Assembly: GCA_914767715.1 (NCBI GenBank)
Contig: OU612070.1
Location: 10,245,501 to 10,309,500, forward strand
Origin: Membranipora membranacea
Lineage: Eukaryota; Bryozoa; Gymnolaemata; Cheilostomatida; Membraniporidae
Direction of reading: 5' to 3'
Length of the DNA: 64,000 bases
This document shows, piece after piece, positions 36,230 through 49,000 of this stretch (its first letter is position 1; the number at the start of each line of letters is the position of its first letter). The notes under the pieces are model-generated. The model was not told the origin of the DNA, did not search any database, and saw only the letters and a list, made by a program, of their open reading frames with translations. A program made the position numbers and the translations under genes.

Positions 36230-37636
36230 CATAGAGTTATTATATACTCTAGAGTGGACAATATACAGTGCTAAAAACGTCCTACTTAATTATTGCGAAA
36301 TCCATGACACAACACAATCTGATTGTGCATGGCTAGTGCCTGTATCATATAACTTATCATTGAGAATATACGTATTGAGTATCGAAATTTAGATTTTTAG
36401 AGCGCTTAGATCCATTTTTCCAGAAATTTTTTTATGTGAAACTATGTGGATCACTTGCAGGTATTCTCACTTTCAAATCTATGATGCAACAAAATCTGGT
36501 TGTGCGTGGATAGTGCATGAATCATTGACTTTATCATTGAAAATATTAGAATTTGACATACAAATTTAGTTTATGGAGCACTTACAGCCATATTTTTCAG
36601 AGAATCTCACATGTAACATCATTTACATCACCTGCAGGTATTTTCTCTTCCAGTCGGTATAAAAATTTTCTTATTCTCCCATTAAAATAAGCCAAATATA
36701 AACCGCAAACACATGAGCCTTAATTGCCATGGCAGGGCTAGCAGCTGTTTTCTGCCACGAGTCAATCCGGACAAGCATGTATCTTGAGTCGTCCATTAGA
36801 CGTATTTTTGATACTCCGCGACTCAGCAGAAGAGCTTATGTATTTATTGATTTAAACTGCTGTGTTGCCTTGAATAGTTTCGGCAAAAAATAAATGGCCA
36901 CCCCCCCCCCCCCCCAAGAGGGAATTAGGAGCTTTAAATGACATAGCCAAACCAAAACCCGAGATCTTCAAGCTGAAAATGATTTAACCACGGGTTACTT
37001 GTACACCTTGTATAATTGGAAGTCATAATAGCAGACAGATAAAATGAACTCACTGAGGGTGTAACATTTTAGTCAGAGAGACAAAGTTTAATGCCTGGCA
37101 ACTGGCAGAAAACAGCTAGCCCTGTCATTGCGACTTAAGCTCATGTGTTTGCAGTTTATATTTGGCTTATTTTAATAGGAGAATAAGAAATTTTTTTATA
37201 CTGACTGGGAGAGAAAATACCTGCAGGTGATGTAAATGGTGCTACATGTGAGATTCTCTGAAAAAAATGGCTATAAGTGTTCCATAAACTAAATTTGTAT
37301 GTCAAATTCCAATATTTTCAATGATAAGGTCAATGATTCATGCGCTATCCACGCACAACCAGATTTTTTTGCGTCATAGAATTGAAAGTGAGAATACCTG
37401 CAAGTGATCCACATAGTGTCACATAAAAAAATTTCCGAAAAATGGCTCTAAGTGCTCTAAAACTCTAAATTTCCATACTCAATACGTATATTCTCAATGA
37501 TAAGTTATATGATACAGGCACTAGCCATGCACAACCAGATTGCGTTGTGTTATGGATTTCGCAATAGTTAAGTAGGACAAAAACTGATGCTATTTTTGTA
37601 CACATTGTCCACTCTAGAGTACATAATAACTCTATG
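36230..37636. mobile_element. 1.4-kb foldback element with long inverted arms, copy 2 only
   Basis: The ends start CATAGAGTTATTATATACTC on the left and CATAGAGTTATTATGTACTC on the reverse complement of the right. Inverted arms of about 540 bp surround a centre of about 320 bp (about 36,770-37,095) that contains a C-run. The flanks are GTTAAATC (36,222-36,229 and 37,637-37,644), a perfect 8-bp duplication, single in copy 1 near 1,868. Each arm contains two diverged direct repeats of about 190 bp. No transposase is present. The 8-bp duplication suggests hAT or P-type mobilisation. The G...C at the duplication edges leaves a 6-8 bp ambiguity. Confidence 0.9.
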
Positions 37637-38027
37637 GTTAAATCTGAGAGGCCGAGGACTTTGTACATCCCTGTGAAGGCAATGAACTAGGGGTTTAGTT
37701 CATTGGTGTGGGCACTGTTATGTATTACAGTTTTGTTATTATTCTTTAGTAGTTTCACTTTGTAAAGTGAAAGTCTTTTATGTTATCTATTACTGTCAGT
37801 ACCAAAAATGGGCACTTGAGATATGTAGTTATATTCAGCCAGCCGCAGAAGTCAGAGGGTACAGATAGAGATGGAAACAAATGCACCCAGTAACCTCCAT
37901 GGTATTTTGTAGTCACTAGCATACACAACGAGCAGAGAGACGCAGAAGTAATCCATCAAAGATGTAGCGAAGATAACCGCAGCATGCTAATCCGGTCAGA
38001 AAATAGGAATTCCAGTGACGCAGTAAT

Positions 38028-38465
38028 TTGGTTTTCCAAAACGTCATAGTACCAAGTACCAAGTAATCTCCAGGGTGACACAGAAGTAATTAACCAGGAA
38101 GTAACAACAACAAAGTCAGCCCAAAAATAGAACAACAAATTCCAGAGGGTAGACTGAGGAACAGCAGCAATATACCACGTGATGTGACCACAGAACAGTT
38201 TCATATAACAAAGCCACAAGAGACACTAATCCTAGTACCAAGTACCAATTAATCTTCAGGAATTTGGTTTTCCAAAACGTCATAGCACCAAGTACCAAGT
38301 AATCTTCAGGATGACACAGAAGTAATTAATCATGGAGTAACAACAACAAAGTCAGCCCAAAAATAGAACAATAAATTCCAGAAGGTAGACTGAGGAACAA
38401 CAGCCATGTACCATGTGACGTGACCACAGAACGGTTTCATATAACAAAGCCACAAGAGACACTAA
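38028..38465. repeat. Tandem repeat of two units of about 235 bp in the LTR-like insertion
   Basis: Two adjacent copies each start AATTTGGTTTTCCAAAACGT and run to CACAAGAGACACTAATCC, with about 10% differences. They lie upstream of the TATA-like box, where LTR enhancer repeats often sit. Confidence 0.85.
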
Positions 38466-38975
38466 TCCACTAATCCGCCGACAGCTAATCAAACGACAAC
38501 AAGCAGAGTCAGCACAAAAATCGGCACCTATATAAAGGCCGAAATTTTGAACAGTAAATTAGTACAGTTTAATTCTTTGAGCAGCACAGTCAACTTTTTA
38601 CATAGCTAGTAAAAGACATTATATTTTGATTTAATAAATACTAGTTTTAAATCAAAGACCTTTGTTGGAACGCTAAAACTAAAGTGGAGTCCAAGGACCA
38701 ATATATACTGTGAGTATCATTTGAATTACATTATCATTTTTTTTATAAGTATCAAGACAATAAACAATAACTTTAGTGAATATACTGTTGTAATTGATTT
38801 CTATGCATATAGTAATTGGCATAGTAATTAGGGACAGTTCGTCAGGTACTCAGACGTTAGGTCATATTCACTAAGAGTTTATAAGGCAATTTTGCAATCA
38901 ACTAAAGTAAGTCGTTGTTAATTGTAACTATAACAACACTCTGAAACAGGATTCAAAATTAACTTTAGGAGGTTT

Positions 38976-39278
38976 AATCATTGTGACCCACCATACACGC
39001 AGGTATTTCGCGTAGGTGCTCATATCAAAGTCGGAAATCATTGTGACCCACCATAAAACGCATGTATTTCGCGTAGGTGCTCATATCAAAGTTAGAAACC
39101 ATTGTGACCCACCATAAAACGCATGTAATTCGCGTAGGTGCTCATATCAAAGTCGGAAATCATTGTGACCCACCATAAACGCAGGTATTTCGCGTAGGTG
39201 CTCATATCAAAGTCGGAAATCATTGTGACCCACAGTTAAACGCAGGTAATTCGCGTCTGTGATCATATCAAGTCGGAA
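38976..39278. repeat. Five tandem units of about 60 bp
   Basis: The units begin at about 38,976, 39,036, 39,097, 39,158 and 39,218. Each reads AATCATTGTGACCCACCATA, then an ACGCAGGTATTTCGCG core, then a GTGCTCATATCAAAGTCGG-type end. They lie downstream of the TATA and poly(A)-like motifs of the LTR-like insertion. Confidence 0.92.
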
Positions 39279-40530
39279 CTCATTTTAGAAGTATCATTGG
39301 GAACTATTGTTAAGGCAGAACAGAATTAATTAGTATTCATATTTGCTTGGGGGTTAAATAGATTAAGTTTCGGAATAATAGTTTAGGATTAGATTCTTGT
39401 GTTTTAAAGAAGTAGGACGCTACCGATTTAAGATAAGATACCTCTAATCTGTGAAACATTAATTCAACATTGAATATAGAATTTGAACATCAATTTTAGA
39501 GTGACCACAGACTGATACCTCTTTCCTTCACTAGAAATTGGGTTGGAGTCTTTAGCTAATTTAACTTGGCTAAGAGGCCTGTGATACTGATACACCGCCT
39601 TGATTACCTGATTGGGCTTCCAGGCACTATACAGAGATCAAGTAGGTGCTCCTAATTAAAATCAGTCACCTAAGTTGAATAACAAAAATATCCAACGTAC
39701 CTGAACACATTCATAAATAGTGATTGTGTCATATTAACATCTAAGGATAATATTGACTTTGTGGTGTAAGAGCATTGTCTCGAAACTCATCAAGAGTTTT
39801 ACTGTTAGAACAAGACAGGGGTCTTAGCAGGTTATCGGCAGGAACCTTTCTTAAACAACTTGAAGGCAACTTCCAGTGAAGCTAAGAAGAGGTCAGGCTC
39901 AATAACAACCCCTTAGTAAATTGCTTTGCGGAGTAGTGGGAACCAGCTGTTCGTCACTAGAAATTAATAAGTTAAATACCTCGTACTCACCAGAGTGCTA
40001 GCATTACCAATTGGAACCACGTTTTAATAGATTTGAGCGATCTTGTCTTTCTTCAGTGCATGAAAGAGGAGGTAACTCCAAATTAGCACTACAAATAAAT
40101 TACACAACAATAAAGTGACATTTTGAAGTGTCCGGAGTGCAAGATTTAAAATCATAACTACAAACATAGTTAGAACCAATTTATAAGTAGGACGGTTATA
40201 GAACAACTATACATACTAATAGTACACGGCATTTACTTTAGTATAGGATAGGACGACAATATCCGTTCCTCACAGCATATACTCTCTTAAAGTATATGCA
40301 CAGTGAGTTAACAATCTTCCGTTCCTCACATTACTTGATTGGTATTTCATTGTTGTAAAGGCTCTTTTTATTGGCCTATTTTAATCATTCGTCTGCTTCC
40401 TTTTTGTTAGTTGTATATTAGATGTTAAACAAAGAATGCTTTGTTTAATAATTTAAGAATAAATAAACTTGTTAGCTTAGGGTTTTAAAGCTAGCACAAC
40501 CAAATAGATGTCCAATCTATGTAAAGCTCA

Positions 40531-41813
40531 GGCATTGGCTGTGTAAAACACATCAAGCGCAATCTAAGGCTAGTGTAAGTATTTAGGCTGAGTTTAACAT
40601 TGGTTGCCTAGCTAATGAAATTTTGTGTGACTTGGTGACCTGATAGCATTTAACTGACAGACTGCTGTCTCCTAGCACTTAGCTATCATCTCGTCTACAC
40701 ACATTGTGAACATTGCTACTTTCTCAAGGAAGCTTTGCGTCAGATTTTGTGATTGAAGACTATATAGATGCTGATCTTGTCTAACAGATTCACCTTGATC
40801 TACGAATAAAACCGTGCTGTCAAAGTGTGTTCCCAGGATAGACTTCAAACTCCTTCATCTGGGATAAACAAAATATTCATATGGAGGGTCACAGGACATT
40901 ATCACAGTTCTAGAATTACAGTCAGTCAGTTAGGACCCAAATCACCATCAGGTAAGTGGACTTGGTGTACTCAACCAATCACTAATCAGAAGAATGCAGT
41001 GACCTTGAGCTACCGTCTGTATTAAAGTCCAGACCGTACTAGCTACCTGCTATCTGATTATTAAATGGTGATTGTCTCCACGCTCTCCTGCATCATCATG
41101 AGAACTTATGTCTCCAAATTTATATTTGAACTAGGTTACTGCAGTAGGGTCTAGGGTGTCAGTGGGCTCAATTTGAGCCACTTTTCAGCTGCATTTTGGT
41201 TAAGGGTGGCATATAGCAAAACAAATCTTACATTGTCTGAGTACTTCTGCATAGGTGGCGAAGTTGAGAGACAACCCATAAATATTTTAAATATAGGTTT
41301 GTGAATGTGTAACATGGAAAATCAAGTTGCATTCTGTTGACCAAAAAAATACTGCCATGTGAACAACGCTGAGGTACGATACCTGACTTTGACCATGTAG
41401 CTGAGGCTTTGCCGACAAGGTACTACTCCATGATCATACACACCTAAAATAACGCCTTGATGAAATTAATAGTGTATGGAATCATTTTTCAAGAATATAC
41501 AAGGTAAAATTTGGACCGTTGAAAATTTGCTCTAACCCCCCACCACGTTTATGATTAATTATTAAAAGTGAAAAAATACCTCTTGTTTTTGCCGAACATA
41601 ATGGGTGGCTCGCCTCTCACTCATGAACCAATTGGTGTCCATTATAAGGCCCTTCTGTATTCTCTCACTATCATCAGGCTGATAAGTTATGTGATCTTCT
41701 TTGTAGCTGTTTATCGTAGACAACTCAATAACATATATATGAGCGGATTAAATGTTAGCTAGAGTTTAGTTTAGCTAGCTAGGGTGATTTCATGTTAGCT
41801 AGCACTTTATTTT
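40531..41813. other. Upstream region of NTase-TPR gene, copy 2, first part
   Basis: Homologous to about 1,908-2,437 and 4,293-5,150 of copy 1, without the inserted block found there. It contains the single copy of the flanking segment with the donor after 40,951. If joined in phase 1 to the exon at 43,997, the frame before that donor stays open for about 47 codons but has no ATG, so it may be a 5' untranslated exon. No gene otherwise. Confidence 0.45.
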
Positions 41814-43128
41814 ATCTGAGGTGAGAGGCTATAAAAAAAGGACATAGGGTGAGTAAATGTTACCTAGCCTGAAATATTGCTACTTCCCCCTTGTATACTT
41901 TACTCCATTGAGGTACCTGATATAAAATGGATTAAATTTGACAATAACAAAATACTATTAGTGATGAGTTGACAATGTATTTTAATTGCATCATATTGAA
42001 ATAGCTCCTCACCCTAAGTGATGGATGTTACATAAAACTAGAGTGTCATTACCCATTACCTAGTCTGAGCCTCCCGGACTTTTGCCTTTGACTTTTTGAA
42101 TTTGTGGGGTGATGCCATGAAAATATCTGTCCTGCCTCTGCCTCCGCCAACCAATGAACCCCTTCTTTTCACCCATGGAAATAAGACTATATCTGTAGAA
42201 TTTAGCTCTATTTTGGCCGGTTGCAAGTTGTAATTTTACCCAAGGGCTGCATTACAAAAACTGGGTACTAGATTGAGATATAGAGGTTGGTTGCACAAAA
42301 CCAATCACTTATTCGTCACTGGATCACATCCACCCTTGGCCTTGGGTGATAGAGAATTCAAAGGATGAACAGTTTGTGCAAATATTAAACCTGTAGAAAT
42401 CGGTTGTAAGGGCAAGGGGGTGTTATAGTCCTGCATGTGCATCCAATCAACCACCTGTCCGTTGTGCCAATCAAATCCTCTTCCTACAATATCGATTTGA
42501 AATATAACTCTCACATAAGCTGCGAACTGTTCCTTGTTGAGAATCTCATGCCCTGGCCCCTGAGATATTGCCACAAACTAAAAATCAGTTAGGTTTATCA
42601 AATTATCGCTCATGGTCTTATGCATCTAGAAAGCTTTACTCAAGATCTATTGATACCGTTGACACACCCTGGGGTCTGGAGCCCTTACTGCATAGTATGG
42701 AAAGTATTAACCAAAGATCTAGGATCATCCACGTCCTACTGCACCTTTATGTGTTCTCTATTGTAGATAGTGTAGCGTCAATAAGAATAATATGGCAAAC
42801 AGGCAAAGTTTTGCAGAACAGATCAAGAGGGAATGCCATCAAGAGGGCGTAGAATCAAAGAATGAGAGTAAGGAATTGAAATTTTAATCAAAAGTTCCGT
42901 ATGCAACATTTAAATGTGATAGGGCAATCCAGTGAACAACAATGTGTTAATAGTGGGCATCAATTCTGAGTCTCTTGGTTAGATGGTGAGATATCGCAGT
43001 CATTAAACGCGCTGTTGTTCACTGCTAGGCGATGTGTTTAAAGGAGATGTGAGTCCCACTGACAAATCTCCCTCCTGATATCCAGAAAAGCTACAACCAC
43101 CTCACAATGAGTATCTTTAAAAAGTTGT
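41814..43128. mobile_element. Unclassified insertion of about 1.3 kb, copy 2 only
   Basis: Copy 1 is uninterrupted at the matching place (about 5,154-5,168). The insert holds an open stretch on the minus strand (42,574 to 42,305) preceded by a possible acceptor, containing GPGHEILNKEQFAAYVRVIF and GFDWHNGQVVDWMHMQ. It also holds an overlapping open frame on the plus strand (42,568-42,852). I recognise neither. The ends (GAGGTGAGAGGCTAT, and ACCACCTCAC reversed) are only loosely similar. Target duplication is unclear. Confidence 0.5.
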
Positions 43129-43356
43129 GAACTTATTCATTGGTGTTAGATAACTTAAGGCTCATTAGGTCTGCTGGTTTGATCTGGTAAGTTTACGATA
43201 CACATTTTGGTTGAATAATATATTATAATATAATATAAGCTAAGCTAAATTATTCGGCAGGAGCTACAGGTATTTATTCATTGTAATAATATGTTGATAT
43301 TGATAATCACTCAGAGTCTGTGCCATCAATCTGTTAGACAAAGTCTGCCAATATAG

Positions 43357-43890
43357 TGATGTTAACTATTCATCATGCGGAAGCTAAGATTACTGGGCAC
43401 TTCAGACCAGCAAGCCTTAACATGTTATCGAACATTCATCGAGAGCGGGATGTTACATCATCTAACCACTATCTACTCACATCTCTCAGAGAATGAGAAA
43501 GGTGACCTCATGTCCATCACAACAATCGCTAGCAAACTCGCCAACACAACATTACCATCTATAAAAACCACTGTGGCAGGGCGAGTAAAAACCAAAGTGC
43601 TCAGAATGGTCGCAAGCAGTCAAAGTCCAGTGCTAACTCTAGACACTCTTCCATCAGAAAGGTACCGAACACTTAAGCACAGGACCAACTTACACAAGCT
43701 TTGTTTCCGAAATGTTGCTGCTAAAGTGCTAAACGATATCATTTTCTAGTCAATCAAGTCATTTTATTTTTAACAGTTTTTTATAACTTTCGTTTTATTT
43801 GAAAAGAGCTCATATTTTTCACAGTTTTTTAGACAGTACGGCTGTAAATTTTTTTATTATTCACACGTGAATCAATAAAGGTACATATAT
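43357..43890 (+). mobile_element. 5'-truncated LINE insertion, copy 2 only
   Basis: Copy 1 lacks this sequence and instead has about 50 bp of its own near 5,375-5,430, so the insertion came with a small deletion. It encodes the far C-terminus of a non-LTR retrotransposon ORF2 (43,375-43,749): VLTLDTLPSERYRTLKHRTN, then a FRNVAAKVLND end. This resembles the LPSGRRYR...RTNRYKNSFVPTAIRLLN pattern at the end of CR1/Rex-like elements. After the stop come an AT-rich tail and AATAAAG near 43,875. Most of the RT and all of the endonuclease are missing. Confidence 0.65.
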
Positions 43891-43996
43891 AAACTGTTGT
43901 GCATTGTCTCCAAAGCGGGCTCGGACAAGAGTTTGCACTTTAAGTATATATTGAATCACCTAGAGTCCTAGACTAACTGTTGATATTGTTTTTCAG

Positions 43997-46015
43997 GTAT
44001 CAACAATACCCACAGCCAACCCAGCTCATCTGTGGCATCAGCTGCTGAGATCGGTCATAGAGAAACTGTTGTGGCAGCCATACAATCTGTCAGTAATTTG
44101 ATAGAGCAGCAGGAAGACCTCCAGCCAGAAACATCAAACAAGGCGGCGAGTGAAAAAAGTAAGTCCAGCATCATAACACTAAATAGAATTAATCTTGATG
44201 TGTATTATTTCTCTGGGCATATCTTTCTGAGCATAGCTTGTTTATGTCATGTGTTCGCAATTTTGTATGATATATGTACTATCCATTTAAGGTCCACTCT
44301 AGACATATAGCATCTACAAATACAGATTCATTACTAAAACCGAGATGAATAAAAAAGTGACAACATATATTCAAACTCACGCATCCAGTGTACAATCAAC
44401 AAAGCTCATTTAAAAACGGAAGGAAATATTCTTGATGCTTGAGGCAAAGTATCAAAGGATATAAATATACAGGGAGTTTGCTTTAGGCAGACTGTGGCCC
44501 ACGAGCACACAATGTCTTAGAATTTTAGTTTTATCATTTATCTGTTTGTGCTTTCAGAGATCAGAGATGAGAGTGATGAGGCACCCGAAAGTCACCACAA
44601 AGAACCATCAACAGCAGCAGCAAATGAAGACGTCACACCAGATGTCCAAGGTGTGTTTACCAGACTGTCTACATGACCTGTCATTGACAAATCAAACATG
44701 TGTACCGCTTTTCAGTTGATCGAGTTGTTAAATATTCCATGTATAAATAAGGTTCAGCCCGCTCAGTGTATTACCCTTCCGAAATGTAAGAACAGCTGAG
44801 TTAAAGTTATCCTTGAGTTGAGGCATTTTGAGAAAATTCAAGTTGCGAATTGTGACTTGACTGGTTGCATATATGTGACTTGTTTGGCCTCTTAGTCTGT
44901 TGAAAATTATCAATTGGTGAGACATAGCTATATAGCAGATACAACTTGGATTTATTGACTATTATGTCTTAGAGCGATTTTCGCAACATCAACATCTTTC
45001 TCTGTTTCCCCCCCACCCCCCCCCGCAAAAATATTCCAAACATGTACAAACACAACTACAATAATGAATGTAGTTGTGGTCTTACATACTTAGAACGTTT
45101 GCTGTTAGTATATTCTATAAATAGTTATTAAGATGAACTATCCATAAAAAATTGATACTCAACATCCAAAATGCTGCTCAATACAGAATCTCAATCCCAA
45201 TTATAATACCGACAACAGCTTTTCTAGCTGTAATAAGGTGACCTGCTTTCAAAAAAGTTGTCATGTTCTGTTGCTTGGCAGCTTTCCAATAGTGCATACT
45301 ATGTTGATATTCTAATTTGTCATCGTCATCCACTTTGGGGCATGTATCATGCTATGTTTCTCTCGTTCAGCATGATGAAACACAGTTTTTTCTACTACTT
45401 CTGTGATAAAAATACACATAGAAGTCCCTTGAAGATGGGGGGGGGGGGGGTTGGGGCAACCACTATCATCACCAATTTAACTCTATTGGTAAGAAAAGAT
45501 GTCCTAGCGAGGGGTTGATGATACTTTGGTATCTAGAAAAGCACCATTTTATTGACAACACAGATGAATTTTGTATTGGCAGACAGTTATCACAATGCCT
45601 CAGCACAGATGAATTCTTTAGGGGAAAAGACTCACAGACAGACATCTGTGGCTGAATCTTCACCTGTCTCTGTGATACTAGTCTTTTGCTACTCTCCTAG
45701 TCCTTGCCAGAGTGAGGACTTGAAAAATCAGCTTTGTATTGCTTTTTAACTTTTCACAGACTTTGAGGAGCGATACATCATAGAGTTCAAACGTGATTAT
45801 TATCTGAGCACTAAGTATGACCTGGATGTACAAGTACCACATATTGGACGCCTGGCAGATCACTACAAAAAACGGTACTCGAGCAGTAAACACTGGGCAG
45901 ATTGTGTAAAGGTATGTCAAGATAGGTATTGCCCGCTACAATGATATTTGATATATGTATTTAGACGTAATGTATACATGTATGAACACAGATATACATC
46001 CCGGTACAGGCAATT

Positions 46016-46074
<59 letters not shown>

Positions 46075-49000
46075 ATAATCAATCACGTAGATCTGTATAA
46101 TGAATAAGCGGTGAAGCAACGAGAAAATCAAATATAATCTCATAAGTTTGCGGGGCAAAATCACCATGCATCCCATTGTATACTTAAACAATTTTTTTTG
46201 ACACTATATAATCCCCATTAATTCCGAAAATGTGTTGGGCAGAAAGGTAGCTTCTATTGTACGCCATTTTTGAAATGTGCTGCATTGATGAGCCTTAATA
46301 CGGCAACATTGGCCGACATAATTTGGTGTTACTCTCATTTTTTATACTTCATGAGAGCATTTACGCCCACACCACCCATACCGGTAAATATTTACGATTT
46401 TCTGTTTATATTAATGGGAAGGGCTAGAAATGAGAAGGGTTGAAGCAGAAGCCATCAGTCATTTTTGGGAATGATTAACCACCAACTTCTAATTAAAGTT
46501 ATGAGTTTTGCATTGTAGGCACATGCTCTGTATTATTCTGCAGCAGCTCGCACAACAGCCTGTCTTGATACCAACATCGACGCCAACACCGACGCCAACA
46601 CCGACGCCAACACCGACGCCAACACCGACGCCAACACCGACGCCAACACCGGCGCCAACGCCGGCGCCAACACCGACGCCAACACCGACGCCAACACCGA
46701 CGCCAACACCGACGCCAACACCGACGCCAACACCGACGCCAACACCGACGCCAACACCGACGCCAGCACCGACGCCAGCACCGACGCCAGCACCGACACC
46801 GATACCAACACTGAGGCCAACACTGAGGCCAACACCGTTGACAATACCGAGGCCAACACCGATGCCAACGCTGAGGCCAACCAGGATGCCAACCATGACA
46901 CTGAACGACGTGATAAAAGGGACTTTGGCTGGACTCAAAGAGCTTTTGAAATTCAACAAAGCTACTGGGGAAATTGGTCTAAGGTGACTTACAAGAAACA
47001 GAGACAGATAACCACTAACCTCAAAAAACAGCTGCGTGAAGTCAGAACAAATTGTGAAGTCAGTCTTAGCCAAATATCAGTTGAAAACATTAACTTGGAT
47101 AATTCTTCAGCTGAAAAAACACTTTTCACGAATATGATGCAGACTGCATCACTTGACTGCTCAGCCAATATGATAAGTTTTGCGGGGGAGGTTATGAAAC
47201 AGTCTGTCCAACTGCTGGAAAAGGAATCTCCCTGTGATTTTTGTGTTCTTGCTATCGGCTCTCTGGCAAAGGGTGAAGCCACTCCATATTCTGATTTAGA
47301 GTATTCGATTCTGATAGAGGAGAGGACTCCTGAGAGTGAAGAGTACTTTGAGAAGCTAGCAGTAACTAGTTATTTCCTAATCACCAGTTTAGGAGAGACA
47401 ACTCTCAAGTACATGGATATCACAGAACTGAAGGGATGGTTTCAGGACTTAGCCCAGAGTGGATTTAAGATTGATGGACTACAAGAGGAAGCAGGAAACA
47501 TACCAACAGGGAATGGTCGTCCAGAAACAAGGAACCGCTTTATAGCTACAGCTTCAGAGTTTGCCCATATGCATGAGACCGTTCTAAACAACCCGGAGAA
47601 GGACAGGGCATTAAAAGGAGATCTAACAGCAATGCTACGGTTCACCAAAGTCATCTATCACCATCATAAGCAAACACTGAACACTGTCTACAATAGTTTC
47701 TTGCAGTTAGTTAGGGAACAGTCAGTCTCCGAACAACGGAAGCAAATCAACATTGAAATGCTGAGGGCTGACACAACCAAGTTTAACTTTATGCCTGACA
47801 AAAAGATAGCTGACAGAGGGTTTACTATTGATGTGAAAAAAGAATTATACCGATTTCCTTCAATACTTTTGCTGGATTTGTCTGTCGTCTTTGGGTGTTC
47901 AAGCGAAAACGCATGGATAACAATCGACAAACTCGAAGCTGAAGGATACATATCAAAATATTTGCATCAGTCACTCAAGTTTATGTTAGCGTGCGCATGT
48001 TTCATACGCCTCTCTGCATATCTATTTCATGATTCCCATAACGACAATGTTTCAGTAGCTCCCAAATCAGTAACACTGAAGAGAGAAACCTCTCAAGACA
48101 ATATAGCCAAAGATCATAGGAAGTGGGCCATTCCAGAGGGGCTGTATGTCGCCTTCTGTGAGGTATCAATGCCGATAAAGCAAGCTATAACAATACTCCT
48201 TTCCAACCCAGAACAATCCAACTTAGTGGAGAGCTTGAAGTCACTTGACTATCCCGACAATCAGTGGGCGTTCACATTTAGTGCTCTGTGCAGTGCAGGC
48301 AGGTACATGGAGTCCTTCCATATGTTGAGGCATCATGAAGGCATTGAGAATTGTCCAGATCCACTGACTGTGCTAGCTTTGTTTGGTTCCACTTTTGATT
48401 CGTATTGGATATTAGAAACAGTCACAGATTTGCTCTTGCAGTGCTCACGCTACAGGGAAGCCTTAGAGTTTGCTTTGTATATCGACGCTGCAAAATCCAG
48501 CGAGGAAAGCAAGCTAAGGTTAGGGCGATGCTATCTTAAGCTTGGGCAATATGAACAAGTGTTAGCTGTTATGTCATCATGTGGAAATGAGGTTTCCACA
48601 GATACACTATTTGTAATAGGCATAGCAAATTGTCGTGCAGGAAATCTTGAAATGGCAGAGGATCAAATAGTACAAGCTTTACAGATGTATTACGATGAGT
48701 CATCGGACGAGCTGTTTTATGACTATTATGGAAAACAGATACCCAAAACCATACATGCACAGAACGATGTCATGAAACCAGATTTCATCAGGTGTACAGC
48801 TGAGGACAGGCTGAGATTGATACGCTGCGGTTCACCAAATATAATTAACTGCTTAGAACAACTTAGCATCATCTATTGGAGAAGGAATAACCGTCAACTT
48901 CACAAGCACTATGACGAGAAGATTGATGAACTGCTACCTCAAGTTTATGGACAACTTGCCTTAGTTCAAGTTGCAGCCAGGCAATACAACAGTGAAGCTG

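Larger units (their letters stand above)
37716..40530 (+). mobile_element. LTR-retrotransposon-derived insertion (possible solo LTR), copy 2 only
   Basis: A 2,815-bp insertion that begins TG (TGTTATGTATTACAG) and ends CA (TGTAAAGCTCA). It is flanked by GGCAC (37,711-37,715) and GGCAT (40,531-40,535); copy 1 has GGCAC once at the empty site near 1,908. TG...CA ends with a 5-bp duplication are the mark of LTR integration. No gag/pol frame and no second copy of either end were found inside, so a long solo LTR or a deleted element fits. A TATATAAAGG box near 38,530 and AATAAA at 38,633-38,638 resemble LTR promoter and poly(A) signals. Internal tandem repeats lie at about 38,028-38,465 and 38,976-39,278. 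Confidence 0.75.

Noticed and set aside
37465-37668. Minus-strand frame in the foldback element
   Set aside because: Arises in one palindrome arm and crosses the element boundary into flanking DNA. No conserved protein.
38976-39278. CRISPR-like array
   Set aside because: The units are tandem repeats of about 60 bp without distinct spacers, inside a eukaryotic LTR-like insertion.
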